Assembly: GCA_046349035.1 (NCBI GenBank)
Contig: JAXMDC010000003.1
Span: 434,001-498,000, forward strand
DNA length: 64,000 nucleotides
Reading direction: 5' to 3'
From: JAXMDC01 sp046349035
Lineage (GTDB): Bacteria > Pseudomonadota > Alphaproteobacteria > Rhizobiales > Kaistiaceae
Below are positions 51,821 to 60,864 of the stretch, one piece after another (position 1 is the stretch's first letter; each line of letters begins with the position of its first letter). The position numbers and the translations under genes are program-made. The notes under the pieces were generated by a model, which had not been told where the DNA came from, made no database searches, and saw only the letters and a list, made by a program, of their open reading frames with translations.

Positions 51821-52318
51821 TCAGGCCGCAGGCCGGCTCAGTTCGCCGCTGTCGATCACGGGCAAGCGCGGCGCAGGCAACGCCGCGGCCTGAGGTGCCG
51901 GCTGCGAGACGGAAGCGGAGGTTGGCTCCGGGACCGGCGTGGCCGGCGCTGGCGCTGGCGGCTCTACCGGCCGGTCCGCCGCGATGGCGCGGGCGATGGC
52001 TGCCGAGAGCTGATCGGGAACGATGCGGCGTGCCGGCGGCGGAGCGTGAATGGAGGGAACATCGACAATGAAGATTCGGCCGAGCCGGTCGAATTCGCGG
52101 CGCCGATATTTGACAGCAACCGCCTCTTCGACATCGGCGCGGTACTTGCGAAAGCAGGCGGTTATGCCGTGCGGGCTAAGGCTCCGAACGGCAGCCCGAG
52201 CCAGCAACGCTTCGGCCGTCACAAAGCACTCGATCCGCCGGTTGCCGTCAGCCATGAAGAAGCCGACACCTCCGGCATAGGTCACCGCCCCTTCCGCTAG
52301 ACGCACCAGTTCGCTCAT
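51821..52318 (-). CDS. DUF1488-like protein with proline-rich tail
   Basis: The 165-residue protein has an N-terminal region, VTYAGGVGFFMADGNRRIEC, then FVTAEALLARAAVRSLSPHG, which resembles DUF1488: a small beta-rich domain with a conserved Cys-x-V-x-x-E-A-L. From about residue 115 the sequence is Pro/Ala-rich (PPAPAPATPVPEPTSA) and probably disordered. Function is unknown. It lies upstream of the antiporter gene on the same strand with a 110-base gap. Whether the two are co-transcribed cannot be seen. Confidence 0.65.
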   Translation of the reverse strand: MSELVRLAEGAVTYAGGVGFFMADGNRRIECFVTAEALLARAAVRSLSPHGITACFRKYRADVEEAVAVKYRRREFDRLGRIFIVDVPSIHAPPPARRIVPDQLSAAIARAIAADRPVEPPAPAPATPVPEPTSASVSQPAPQAAALPAPRLPVIDSGELSRPAA

Positions 52319-52576
52319 CGCCCCTGAACCGTAGCCACTTGCGCGGCTGCCGCCCCTTCGTTCGCCATGAGCATCAGGCCCTGGCGCAGGGCCGGCTTCA
52401 ATGCGGCGAGGTCAGTTGCACCCGCAATTCACGTTGTGCTCCACCGGCGATCAACAGCCCGCCCCTGTCGGAAGAAGGGAGCTCGATGCCCTCGTGGCGA
52501 TTGTCCTGTCGAAACCAAATGCCGCGCCGGCCCGTATTTGCGGCCAGATGGACCGTCGGAAGACACTCGAGGCCGC

Positions 52577-52987
52577 ATGGCACTCAGCGAACGCCAAGCT
52601 CTCCAAGTTGCGACAACGCTGGCAGGCCTGGTGCCGGTTACCGCGGGATTGGCCGGCGTGATTGTGGGGCCGTCCTTCGTCGCCGGCACTGGCGACATAT
52701 CGGTCGACAGCCACTTCCGCTACCTGTCGGGCCTCCTGCTGGGACTCGGCCTTGCCGTCTGGCTTTCCGTCCCGCGGATCGAGCGCTACCGGCAGCGCTT
52801 CGCGCTGATTGGAAGCGTCGTGGCGATCGGCGGGGTCGCTCGCCTCGCATCGATGGCTGCGGGCGGTGTGCCCAACGCCGGGATGCTCTTCGGCCTGGCG
52901 ATGGAACTGCTGGTCACTCCGGCGATCTGCATTTGGCAATCGCGCGTCGCCCGTCTCACCGGCGAACGCGGGCACGCACAAGCGTAG
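52577..52987 (+). CDS. DUF4345-type small membrane protein
   Basis: The 136-residue protein has four hydrophobic segments: ATTLAGLVPVTAGLAGVIVG, YLSGLLLGLGLAVWLSV, ALIGSVVAIGGVARLAS and MLFGLAMELLVTPAICIWQ. The G-D-I-S-V-D-S-H-F-R-Y-L-S-G motif in the first loop is characteristic of the DUF4345 family. It is an inner-membrane protein of unknown function. The ATG at 52577 is chosen because upstream codons read arginine-rich sequence without family resemblance. It ends just before a strong terminator. Confidence 0.78.
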   Translation: MALSERQALQVATTLAGLVPVTAGLAGVIVGPSFVAGTGDISVDSHFRYLSGLLLGLGLAVWLSVPRIERYRQRFALIGSVVAIGGVARLASMAAGGVPNAGMLFGLAMELLVTPAICIWQSRVARLTGERGHAQA

Positions 52988-53000
52988 CCACCAAAAGAGA

Positions 53001-53035
53001 CTGCCGTCCGCCGATCGGCGGACGGCAGCTTTTTT
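53001..53035. terminator. strong bidirectional terminator
   Basis: A perfect 28-base palindrome (14-base arms CTGCCGTCCGCCGA, no free loop bases) at 53001-53028 is followed by C and TTTTTT at 53030-53035 on the plus strand. On the minus strand it is followed by TCTCTTTT. It sits between two convergent genes and can serve both. Confidence 0.88.
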
Positions 53036-53047
53036 GCAATCGCGCGG

Positions 53048-53554
53048 CTACTTCGCCTTCTCGAAGGTCAGTGTCGTCGGCCCGGTGATGGCACCGGCTG
53101 GAACGACCGATTTGAGGATGAGCTTGCCGCCATCCATCTTGGCGTTGAAGGCGACCGACGTACCGGTGAGAATTGGATCGATTCCCGCGTCGATCTTGAA
53201 CGTTACCTTGTTGCCGTCGGGCGTCGCGGCGCCATCGACCTGGTATTGGGCTGCCCAAGCGGTGACGCTCTTGAAGATGTTCCCTGCGACGTCGTTGGTC
53301 AGCGCTCCGTATTTCGGCGTCGCGCCGTTGACCAGAACGATCGTGGCCCGGTTGTCGCCGGAGATATTGAGGTAACCGTCGGGCTTAGCCCCATAGCGCG
53401 AGACCAGTGTCACCCCCACAGCGTCGCTCGCGACGGCCGCAGTCAGATGCCAGTTCCCGACCAGTTGGTCCTTGGTTACGGCCTGCGCGTCAGCGCCCTG
53501 CGCGAAGAACGGTACCGCCACCAAGGCCAATGCCGCCGAAATCAGCCGGTTCAT
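53048..53554 (-). CDS. secreted lipocalin-like domain protein
   Basis: The 168-residue protein has a signal peptide (MNRLISAALALVAVPFFAQG ADA). It then shows the short lipocalin-like pattern LVGNWHLTAAVASDAVGVTL, with the conserved G-x-W near the mature N-terminus, followed by alternating beta-strand segments (PDGYLNISGDNRATIVLVNG). It ends TGPTTLTFEKAK, as many lipocalin-5-type proteins do. It would be a periplasmic beta-barrel of unknown ligand. GGGAGG precedes the ATG at 53554. Its stop lies close to the shared terminator. Confidence 0.75.
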   Translation of the reverse strand: MNRLISAALALVAVPFFAQGADAQAVTKDQLVGNWHLTAAVASDAVGVTLVSRYGAKPDGYLNISGDNRATIVLVNGATPKYGALTNDVAGNIFKSVTAWAAQYQVDGAATPDGNKVTFKIDAGIDPILTGTSVAFNAKMDGGKLILKSVVPAGAITGPTTLTFEKAK

Positions 53555-53694
53555 TACTTCCCTCCCTAACGCAAAAAATGCCCAGCCAAGCTGGTCACTA
53601 TCACTATAACGTGAGTGGGCGGAGCGAGGGAACAGGGGCCTGAGGTGACGCCGGGGGCGAATGTTTCGGCAGGTCGCGGGAAGTAGGACCAGGG

Positions 53695-54498
53695 TTGGCG
53701 GACACAACGGGCATTACTTTTTCAGAGTTGGCGATTGGCGCGGGAAGCGACGTGCGGTCCGTGGCGGTAGCTTCGCGCCGCGGCAAGGCCCCCGGACTAT
53801 TCTGGCTCGGCGGCTTTGCTTCAAGCATGAGCGGGACCAAAGCCGTCGCCCTGGACGCCTTCGCTGCAACGCGCGGCCTCGCCATGACGCGCTTCGACTA
53901 TTCAGGTCACGGCGCCTCCGGCGGCCGATTCGAGGACGGCACGATCAGCCGCTGGCTCGACGAAGCCGTCGGCGTGTTCCGGGCGCACACACAGTTGCCG
54001 GCGATCGTCGTCGGCTCGTCCATGGGCGGGTGGCTGTCCCTGCTGCTGGCCGACCGGCTCCGCGCCGACCCGCCGGGACAAGCAGCGGTGCCGATCGCCG
54101 GATTGGTCCTGATCGCACCTGCAATCGACATGACGCGGGACCTCATGGAGGCGCGGATCACCAAGGCCCAAAAGCGCGAACTGGCCAGCGAAGGAGAGGT
54201 CAGCATCGCCAACCAGGCCGGCGAGACGCTGGTTATCACGCGGGCACTCCTCGAGGATGGCGCCCGGCACCTCTTCGGCGACCGCCTGGTCGAACCCGGC
54301 TGCCCAGTTCACATCCTGCAAGGCGAGCTCGACCGCGACGTGCCGTGGCGCCACGCTGCCAAGCTCGCCAGCCGCATCCCCGGCGACGACGTCGTCTTCA
54401 CCTTGATCAAGGACGGCGACCACCGCCTTTCGCGCCCGCAGGACATCGAGCGCATTCTCGCCGCTGTCGCCGGGATCGTCGCCGAGGCCGTGGGCTAG
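53695..54498 (+). CDS. alpha/beta hydrolase
   Basis: The 267-residue protein has GLFWLGGFASSMSGTKAVAL (oxyanion region) and MTRFDYSGHGASGGRFEDG. The nucleophile elbow is VVGSSMGGWLSLLLA (G-x-S-x-G). HILQGELDRDVPWRHA carries the acid, and IKDGDHRLSRPQD the catalytic His. This is a serine hydrolase of the alpha/beta fold; the substrate is unknown, with thioesterase or lipase-like activity possible. It appears to start at a TTG (53695), with AGGACC upstream and no in-frame ATG nearby. Its 3' end overlaps the convergent SDR gene by 4 bases. Confidence 0.85.
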   Translation: MADTTGITFSELAIGAGSDVRSVAVASRRGKAPGLFWLGGFASSMSGTKAVALDAFAATRGLAMTRFDYSGHGASGGRFEDGTISRWLDEAVGVFRAHTQLPAIVVGSSMGGWLSLLLADRLRADPPGQAAVPIAGLVLIAPAIDMTRDLMEARITKAQKRELASEGEVSIANQAGETLVITRALLEDGARHLFGDRLVEPGCPVHILQGELDRDVPWRHAAKLASRIPGDDVVFTLIKDGDHRLSRPQDIERILAAVAGIVAEAVG

Positions 54499-55382
54499 CG
54501 ACCGCGGTCGCGCAACAGGGCGGCAAGCCCCTCGCGATAGGTGGGATAAGCGAGGACCACGCCGAGGTCGCGCTTGATGCGATCGTTCCGCACACGCTTG
54601 TTCTCGCCGTAGAAGGAGCGCGCCATCGGCGAGAGGTCTGCCTCGGCGAATGGAACTTCAGGGGGAGCTTCGACCGCGAGGAGCTCGGCGGCATGGGCGA
54701 CGACATCCTGTGGCGGTGCCGGCTCGTCGTCGGCGACGTTGAAGATGCCGGCCCGACTGCCAAGCAGGGCCGCAACCACGACGGCAGCGAGGTCGTCGAC
54801 ATGGATGCGGTTGAACACCTGGCCGGCTTTGACGACGCGATGGGCGGTCCCGGCGGCCACGTTGTCGAGCGGACTGCGGCCGGGGCCGTAAATGCCGGCA
54901 AGGCGAAAGAGCGCGATGGGGAGGCCGGCATGCTTCGCGAGCGCCTGCCACTCCCGCTCGGAGGCGAGCCGCGCCCGCGATCGTTCGCTGCCTGGCCGAC
55001 ACTCCGATCCCTCGTCGATCCAGTCCCCACCGTGGTCGCCGTAAACGCCGACGGTCGACAGGTAGCCGATCCAGGTCAAGTGCGGGGCGGCCGCGATGGC
55101 ACCGCCAAGCGAGCGGAGCGTCGGGTCGCCGGACTCGTCGGGCGGTATGCTGACGATGAGGTGGGTCGCTCGGCCGAGGGTGGTCAGCAGTTCGCGGCTC
55201 GCGGTCTTGCCGTCGAAGGGGAGCGTCCCCTCCGCCTCTCGGTCCCACGCGCGCGTTGTCCCAACGACATCCTCCACTCCATGGCCGCGCAGTGCAGCAG
55301 CGATGGCCCGGCCGCTATACCCCATGCCGAGGATGAGGACGTGCGCTTGCGCGCCGCCGGGACTCTGGCTCGCCCCTTTCAT
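54495..55382 (-). CDS. NAD(P)-binding SDR protein, YeeZ-like
   Basis: The 295-residue protein has the Rossmann start VLILGMGYSGRAIAAALRGH (GxGxxG), then THLIVSIPPDESGDP and TWIGYLSTVGVYGDHGGDWI. The latter includes the Tyr-like catalytic region of atypical extended SDRs, with LFRLAGIYGPGRSPLDNV. The C-terminus has RSFYGENKRVRNDRIKRDLG. YeeZ-like proteins resemble nucleoside-diphosphate-sugar epimerases, but their substrate is unknown. Its start overlaps the queG stop by 4 bases, so the two are probably co-transcribed. Confidence 0.85.
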   Translation of the reverse strand: MKGASQSPGGAQAHVLILGMGYSGRAIAAALRGHGVEDVVGTTRAWDREAEGTLPFDGKTASRELLTTLGRATHLIVSIPPDESGDPTLRSLGGAIAAAPHLTWIGYLSTVGVYGDHGGDWIDEGSECRPGSERSRARLASEREWQALAKHAGLPIALFRLAGIYGPGRSPLDNVAAGTAHRVVKAGQVFNRIHVDDLAAVVVAALLGSRAGIFNVADDEPAPPQDVVAHAAELLAVEAPPEVPFAEADLSPMARSFYGENKRVRNDRIKRDLGVVLAYPTYREGLAALLRDRGR

Positions 55383-56488
55383 GCCTCGTCAACCGCCGAC
55401 CATTCGGCGCGCACGTCCGGGTGGCCCTCGGCGCCGGCGCGGCGGACCCGTTCGGACGCGGCGCGCGCGCGGTCGAGTTCGCCGAGCGCCCAAACCGCGG
55501 CGCCGCGCACATCGGGCGCACCGTCCTCGAGGAGAGGCACGACGTCTGCAACGAGGTGGCTCCGCCGCGAGTTGCCGGCCGCGATCAGGACGTTGCGCAT
55601 GAAGCGATTGCGCCCGACGCGCTTGATCGGCGAACCGCTGAACCGTTTGCGGAAGACTGCATCGTCCAGCCGCAAGAGCTCGGCGAGAGGCGGCGCGGCC
55701 ATGTCGGCGCGGGCCGCGAGCTTTGCCTCGCGCCCGGCGACGGCGAACTTGTTCCACGGGCAGACGGCCAGGCAGTCGTCACAGCCATAGATGCGGTTGC
55801 CCATGGCTCGCCGAAACTCCCGGGGTATCGGCCCCTCATGCTCGATCGTGAGGTAGGAGATGCAGCGGCGCGCATCCAAGCGATAAGGCGAGGGGAAGGC
55901 AGCGGTCGGGCAGGCATCGAGGCAGGCGCGGCAAGCGCCGCAGCGATCCGTCGCAGGCGCGTCGGGCGGCAAAACTGCATCCGTGAAGATCGCAGCGAGG
56001 AACAGCCAGGAGCCGAATTCGCGCGACACGAGGTTGGTATGCTTGCCCTGCCAGCCGATGCCCGCGGCCGCCGCCAGCGGCTTCTCCATCACCGGAGCGG
56101 TGTCGACGAAGACCTTGGCGGTGGCGCCGGAGAGCGCGGCAAAGCGATCACGCACGCCCTTCAGCTTGCCGCGCGTGACCTCGTGATAGTCACGGTGACG
56201 GGCGTAGACGGAAACGACGCCGCGATCGGCAGCGTCGAGACTCTCGCGCGGGTCGACGGCCGGGCCGTAGTTGGTCGCGAGCATCACCACCGAACGAACC
56301 TGCGGCCACAGTGCCGACGGCGACGAGCGCCGCGCCAGAGTGTCGGCCAGCCAGTGCATGGTGCCGTGATGACCGTCGGCGACGAACTGGCGGAGACGGG
56401 CGGCCGCCTCCGGAATGGCGTCCGGCGCCGCCACGGCGACGACGTCAAAGCCGGAGCGGCGAGCGTCGGCGACGAGCGCCGCCTTCAA
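55379..56488 (-). CDS. queG: epoxyqueuosine reductase QueG
   Basis: The 369-residue protein has the QueG N-terminal corrinoid-binding region (MHWLADTLARRSSPSALWPQ), then KVFVDTAPVMEKPLAAAAGI and GWQGKHTNLVSREFGSWLFL. Two 4Fe-4S clusters are seen in CGACRACLDACPT and CDDCLAVCPWNK. HEAT-like repeats finish the protein (AAVWALGELDRARAASERVR). It reduces epoxyqueuosine to queuosine in tRNA. The start is a TTG at 56488, chosen because it lies just after the GST stop and the conserved region begins there; upstream frame sequence is a GST shadow. Confidence in the start is moderate. Confidence 0.93.
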   Translation of the reverse strand: MKAALVADARRSGFDVVAVAAPDAIPEAAARLRQFVADGHHGTMHWLADTLARRSSPSALWPQVRSVVMLATNYGPAVDPRESLDAADRGVVSVYARHRDYHEVTRGKLKGVRDRFAALSGATAKVFVDTAPVMEKPLAAAAGIGWQGKHTNLVSREFGSWLFLAAIFTDAVLPPDAPATDRCGACRACLDACPTAAFPSPYRLDARRCISYLTIEHEGPIPREFRRAMGNRIYGCDDCLAVCPWNKFAVAGREAKLAARADMAAPPLAELLRLDDAVFRKRFSGSPIKRVGRNRFMRNVLIAAGNSRRSHLVADVVPLLEDGAPDVRGAAVWALGELDRARAASERVRRAGAEGHPDVRAEWSAVDEA

Positions 56489-56505
56489 CTGCGCGGGGTC
56501 GGCGA

Positions 56506-57198
56506 CTAGAAGTCGAGGTCGGCGTAATGCTTGGTCGGCGGCGCGCCGCGCACGAAGTCGGCGAGGAGCGGCCGGAACGACGGGCGTGACTTGATCCTGG
56601 CGTACCAGGTCCTCGCCCTCTGATCCTCCTCCCATGGCACCTCGCCCAGGTAGTCGACGCAAGAAAACTCGGCAGCGGCGGCAAGATCGGCCAGGGTCAA
56701 ATCCTTGCCGGCGAGCCAGTTCCGCCGGTCGGCAAGATAGCCGATGTAGCGGATGTGGGTGCGAATATTGGCACGCGCAGCACGGATCGCCGCCGAGTCC
56801 GGGGAGCCACCCCCCTCCGAAACCGGCAGGATTCGCTTGGCAACCTTTTCGGTGACGAGAAGCGACGTCACCTCGCTGTTCATCTTGGCGCCGAACCAGT
56901 TCACCAAGCGCCGCGTCTCGGCCCGTTGGTGGGGATCGCTGGGCAAAAGCGTGTCCTCGCCGGCACGCGCGCGCCGCGTTTCGATGACGTATTCGGCAAT
57001 GACTGCCGCGCCGGCGATCACCGCGCCGTCGTCCTCAATCAGGAGAGGAAGCGTTCCGGCGGGGTCTAGTGCCAAGAGGGCCTCGTCGCGCTGCCACGGG
57101 GATTCCTCGACGAGATCCAGCGTCTCGCCGTATTCGCCGAAGACCAGGCGGACGAAGCGCGAGGCAGCGGACAGGGGATGATGGTGCAGCGACGGCAT
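56506..57198 (-). CDS. glutathione S-transferase family protein
   Basis: The 230-residue protein starts MPSLHHHPLSAASRFVRLVF, a thioredoxin-fold N-terminal domain with Ser/Arg near the glutathione site. GTLPLLIEDDGAVIAGAAVI (cis-Pro and G-site) and a helical C-terminal domain with GKDLTLADLAAAAEFSCVDY follow. The catalytic residue and substrate cannot be fixed by eye. ATG at 57198 begins the conserved sequence. The queG start lies 17 bases after its stop on the same strand, so the two may be co-transcribed. Confidence 0.9.
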   Translation of the reverse strand: MPSLHHHPLSAASRFVRLVFGEYGETLDLVEESPWQRDEALLALDPAGTLPLLIEDDGAVIAGAAVIAEYVIETRRARAGEDTLLPSDPHQRAETRRLVNWFGAKMNSEVTSLLVTEKVAKRILPVSEGGGSPDSAAIRAARANIRTHIRYIGYLADRRNWLAGKDLTLADLAAAAEFSCVDYLGEVPWEEDQRARTWYARIKSRPSFRPLLADFVRGAPPTKHYADLDF

Positions 57199-57369
57199 GC
57201 CGGCGACGGGTCGAGCGCCTCGTGTTTGCCGCGGCCGCTTGCAAAGCGCACCCGGTGCCGCGCATCCCGGATTTTCGGCACGCCCAAACTGCGCGGCTGG
57301 TATAGAACCCGCCTCCGGCGCTAACAAGCCGATTCGCGGCGACTCCACCGTCCGCACACGAGGCCCCCG

Positions 57370-58176
57370 ATGGACCCGGTAACGCTCCTCAAGGCCGCCG
57401 TCCTCGGCATTGTCGAAGGGCTTACCGAGTTCCTGCCAGTCTCGTCGACCGGCCACCTCTTGCTCGTCGCGCGCCTGATCGGCTTCGACGACCCGGGGAA
57501 AACCTTCGAGGTCCTCATTCAGCTCGGCGCCATTCTGGCGATACTGGCGCTCTACGGCGTACGCCTGTTTCGCATGGTGCTAGCGCTCCCGTCAGACCCT
57601 TCGGCGCGGCGGTTCGCGATCGGCGTGCTCATCGCCTTCCTACCGGCGGCGGTGCTCGGCCTGTTGCTGCACGGCTTCATCAAGGAGGTGCTGTTCGAGT
57701 CGCCACGACTGATCGCGGTCAGTCTGATCGTCGGCGGGATCGTGCTGTTTCTGGTCGACCGGCTGCCGCTGCGGCCGATCCATACAGACGCGACCGCCCT
57801 CCCCTTCCTGACCTGCGCGGGGATTGGCCTTGCCCAATGCTTGGCACTCATCCCCGGAGTCTCGCGCTCGGGCGCGACCATCGTCGGCGCCCTCATGCTC
57901 GGTGTCGACCGACGCGCGGCGGCCGAATTTTCATTCTTCCTGGCGATCCCGACGATGTTCGGCGCCTTCGCCGTCGACGCCTATCAGGCGCGCAACACCT
58001 TCAGCTTCGATCAGCTGGCGGTCACCGCGGTCGGGTTCGTCACCGCGTTCATCACGGCGATCGTGGTCGTGCGGGTGTTTCTCGATTTCGTCTCAAGACA
58101 GGGCCTTACGCTTTTCGCCTGGTGGCGGGTCATCGTCGGCGGGATTGCCCTTAATCTCGCGGTGTTCAGCAGCTAG
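57370..58176 (+). CDS. uppP: undecaprenyl-diphosphatase
   Basis: The 268-residue polytopic protein contains the UppP/BacA motifs IVEGLTEFLPVSSTGHLLL (E-x-x-x-E catalytic glutamates and the SSTGH motif) and ALIPGVSRSGATIVGALML (PGxSRSG). It has about eight membrane helices. It dephosphorylates undecaprenyl pyrophosphate to recycle the carrier used in peptidoglycan and O-antigen synthesis and can give bacitracin resistance. Length is normal. Its stop overlaps the convergent NDUFA9-like gene by 4 bases. It is divergent from the GST gene. Confidence 0.97.
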   Translation: MDPVTLLKAAVLGIVEGLTEFLPVSSTGHLLLVARLIGFDDPGKTFEVLIQLGAILAILALYGVRLFRMVLALPSDPSARRFAIGVLIAFLPAAVLGLLLHGFIKEVLFESPRLIAVSLIVGGIVLFLVDRLPLRPIHTDATALPFLTCAGIGLAQCLALIPGVSRSGATIVGALMLGVDRRAAAEFSFFLAIPTMFGAFAVDAYQARNTFSFDQLAVTAVGFVTAFITAIVVVRVFLDFVSRQGLTLFAWWRVIVGGIALNLAVFSS

Positions 58177-59144
58177 TCGGCAGCCGGACTCTGGCTGAAC
58201 TGGCCGCGCGGGCGATAGCGCACGAGATAACCCGGCAAAATCCCAGTCAGACCGGCGGGCGAAATGCCGAGCCCCTCCAGCGTCCGGCTCTCTTCGCTCG
58301 CAGTCTCCGAGACGACCACGTCCTGACGAAGCTGATCGACCTCGTCAGCCGAGAGCAGATGTCCGGGCAGGCGTTGCAGCACCGTGCCGGCGAGCCGCGC
58401 AATGCCAAAGGGTACCGGGACGAGGGGGCGGTGGCGGTGAATCTGGCGCAGGGTGAGCTCGAACAGCGCGCGCTGAGTCAACACCTGCGGGCCGCCTAGT
58501 TCGTAGACCAAAGGCGCCGCGCTGCCATCGACGGCGCGGGCAACGGCCTCGGCGACATCGCCCGCGAAAACCGGCTGGAAGCGGGTCGCGCCGCCAATCA
58601 GGGGCAGCGCCGGCAGAACGCGGGCGAGGCGAGCGATCCGGTTGAAAAGGCTATCTTCGGCACCGAAGACCGGTGCCGGGCGCATGATCGCCGCCCCGGC
58701 AAAAGCGGCGGTGACCGCAGCCTCGCCGGCTGCCTTGGTCTGGCGATAGCGCGAGCGCGCAGCGGCGTCGGCATTGAGCGCGGAGACGTGAACCAGCCGC
58801 TGAACCCTTGCCGCCGCCGCGGCCTCGGCGACAGCGCGCGCGCCGTCGACGTGAACCGCGGCAAAGGTCTGGGAACCGCGCTCGTGGAGGATGCCGACCA
58901 GGTTGACGACGGCGTCGGCCCCGGCGACGGCGGCCGCTATCGAATCCGGGAAGCGGAGATTGGCCTGCATCGGCAGGATCTGACCGACGCGGCCGATCGG
59001 CTGCAGAAACGCCGCGGCGGCCGGATTGCGCATGGCCACGCGCAGGCGATAGCCACGGCGGGCGAGCGCCCGGACGACATGGCGGCCGAGGAAACCAGAG
59101 CCGCCGATGACGGTAACCAGACCGCGTTCGTCGCGTTGCTGCAT
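58173..59144 (-). CDS. NDUFA9-like NAD(P)-binding protein
   Basis: The protein of about 323 residues begins MQQRDERGLVTVIGGSGFLG and has the atypical SDR motif GGSGFLGRHVVRALARRGYR. AVAGADAVVNLVGILHERGS and AIMRPAPVFGAEDSLFNRIA follow, matching the complex I NDUFA9-like family of alphaproteobacteria. The C-terminal part (GGPQVLTQRALFELTLRQIH) is a separate small domain. The family is related to the mitochondrial complex I accessory subunit; in bacteria the role is not settled. ATG at 59144 is chosen at the start of the fold. Confidence 0.87.
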   Translation of the reverse strand: MQQRDERGLVTVIGGSGFLGRHVVRALARRGYRLRVAMRNPAAAAFLQPIGRVGQILPMQANLRFPDSIAAAVAGADAVVNLVGILHERGSQTFAAVHVDGARAVAEAAAAARVQRLVHVSALNADAAARSRYRQTKAAGEAAVTAAFAGAAIMRPAPVFGAEDSLFNRIARLARVLPALPLIGGATRFQPVFAGDVAEAVARAVDGSAAPLVYELGGPQVLTQRALFELTLRQIHRHRPLVPVPFGIARLAGTVLQRLPGHLLSADEVDQLRQDVVVSETASEESRTLEGLGISPAGLTGILPGYLVRYRPRGQFSQSPAAD

Positions 59145-59317
59145 GGCCTGCGATACTCCGGCCGCCGGCCCGCTCGCCGGGCGCAGTGACGGCACGCGAA
59201 GTTTTAGCCGCCGGCGGCCGCGTGTACAGGTCATTGGCGGCGGCGGCTTGACGCGGCAGCGCCGACTGCTCGCCTTCGATTGACAAGCCGCAGCCCCCCA
59301 CCTACACCCGCCGCCGA

Positions 59318-59402
59318 GCCCAGATGGCGGAATTGGTAGACGCGCACGGTTCAGGTCCGTGTGCCGCAAGGCGTGGAGGTTCGAGTCCTCTTCTGGGCAC
59401 CA
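59318..59402 (+). tRNA. tRNA-Leu (anticodon CAG)
   Basis: The 85-base sequence has acceptor GCCCAGA pairing with TCTGGGC and anticodon stem CACGG/CCGTG around loop TTCAGGT, giving anticodon CAG. A long variable arm typical of leucine tRNAs, a T arm with TTCGAGT and an encoded CCA at 59400-59402 complete it. Its 3' end is directly followed by an integrase-bearing region, so it is the likely insertion site of the element. Confidence 0.95.
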
Positions 59403-59516
59403 TTTCCTCGTCCGACGCGATCCGGACAGGTGCGAAATCCCTAGAAAAACCTGAGGCAGGATAACGGCTAAACCGCCAACGTGGTCCGAGCCGGTGCGGC
59501 GCTATCCGATAGACGT

Positions 59517-59540
59517 GACGGTATATTTGACGGTATATTT
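59517..59540. repeat. tandem 12-base repeat before the integrase gene
   Basis: GACGGTATATTT occurs twice in direct tandem, at 59517-59528 and 59529-59540, 33 bases before the integrase ATG and about 115 bases after the tRNA end. Directly repeated short sites in this position are typical integrase or excisionase arm-binding sites, or operators of the integrase promoter. Confidence 0.6.
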
Positions 59541-59573
59541 TCGGCGTTTGAAATCGTCCGTCGAGAAGCCGCC

Positions 59574-60803
59574 ATGCCCCTGACTGACGCGGCCGTCCGC
59601 AAGGCTCGGGCTCGCCAAGCGCCTTACAAGCTCGCCGACGCCGGGGGGCTCTATGCCCTCGTGCACCCGAATGGCTCGCGCTACTGGCGCCTCGACTACC
59701 GGTATAGCGGCAAGAGGGCGACATTGGCGCTCGGTGTCTATCCCGCTGTGTCGTTGGCCGACGCGAGGGATCGGCGGGATCAAGCCAAGCGATTGCTCGC
59801 ATCGGGCGGCAGCCCCTCGGCACAGCGGCGACTGGAGAAGGCCGGATCGAAGGCCGCTGCACAAAATACGTTCGCGGCCATTGCCGACGAATGGCTTGGC
59901 AAGGTGGAGCGGGAGGGTCGCGCGGGCATAACCATGGCAAAAAAGCGTTGGCTGATAGGCATCGCCAACGAGGTCATTGGGACGCTTCCGGTCTCGGAGG
60001 TCGGTCCCCCGCAACTGCTTGCGGCGCTACGGAAAGCGGAAATACGAGGCCGCTATGAAACCGCCCGGCGCATGCGGAGCACCTGCGGGCAGGTCTTTCG
60101 TTATGCGGTCGCCACGGGGAGAGCCGAGCGCGACCCATCGGCAGACCTTCGCGGCGCGCTGACAGCTCCAAAAGTCCGCCATCGGGCGGCAGTGACAGAC
60201 CCAAAGGCGATCGGGACCTTGCTTCGGGTGATCGAAGGCTATGACGGACACCCTATCACCAAGGCCGCGCTCCGGTTGGCGCCCATGCTTTTTGTGCGGC
60301 CCGGTGAGCTTCGGCAGGCAGAATGGTCCGAAATCGATATCGACGGCGCCGAGTGGCGGATACCGGCCGAGAAAATGAAGATGCGCCAACCGCATCGCGT
60401 GCCGCTACCGCGGCAGGCGATCGCCATTCTCTCCGATCTTCGCGAACTCACGGGTAAAGGCCGGTACTTGTTTCCTTCGGTGCGCAGCTATGCGCGGCCG
60501 ATGTCGGAGAACACCCTCAACGGCGCTTTGCGGCGGCTCGGTTACGCCAAGGACCAAGCGACTACGCATGGATTTCGATCGACCGCGGCAGTCAGGCTGA
60601 ACGAAATGGGGAAATGGAGCTCCGACGCGATCGAGCGCCAACTGGCACACCAGGAGGCTAACAGTGTCCGCCGCGCCTACACCCACGCCGCCGAGTTCTG
60701 GGCCGAACGCCGCGAGATGATGCAGGCCTGGGCTGATCATCTCGACCAGTGGCGCGACGGCGGTGAGGTGGTCGTGCTTCCGCCCTCTAAACGGCGGGCG
60801 TGA
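59574..60803 (+). CDS. P4-type tyrosine integrase (DUF4102 N-terminal domain)
   Basis: The 409-residue protein starts MPLTDAAVRKARARQAPYKL and has ADAGGLYALVHPNGSRYWRL, the DUF4102 arm-binding domain. A core-binding domain follows, then the catalytic domain with MLFVRPGELRQAEW (Arg I), TTHGFRSTAAVRLNEMG (H-x-x-R), RQLAHQEANSVRRAYTHA (His III and the nucleophile Tyr). All catalytic residues are present. It would integrate and excise the element at the tRNA-Leu 3' end. The ATG at 59574 follows a tandem 12-base repeat. Confidence 0.95.
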   Translation: MPLTDAAVRKARARQAPYKLADAGGLYALVHPNGSRYWRLDYRYSGKRATLALGVYPAVSLADARDRRDQAKRLLASGGSPSAQRRLEKAGSKAAAQNTFAAIADEWLGKVEREGRAGITMAKKRWLIGIANEVIGTLPVSEVGPPQLLAALRKAEIRGRYETARRMRSTCGQVFRYAVATGRAERDPSADLRGALTAPKVRHRAAVTDPKAIGTLLRVIEGYDGHPITKAALRLAPMLFVRPGELRQAEWSEIDIDGAEWRIPAEKMKMRQPHRVPLPRQAIAILSDLRELTGKGRYLFPSVRSYARPMSENTLNGALRRLGYAKDQATTHGFRSTAAVRLNEMGKWSSDAIERQLAHQEANSVRRAYTHAAEFWAERREMMQAWADHLDQWRDGGEVVVLPPSKRRA

Positions 60804-60864
60804 TACCAGTTCTCATCGCAACCGGGAGGTGACTGGCGGGGTCTTATGGACTAAGCCCCCGCCC

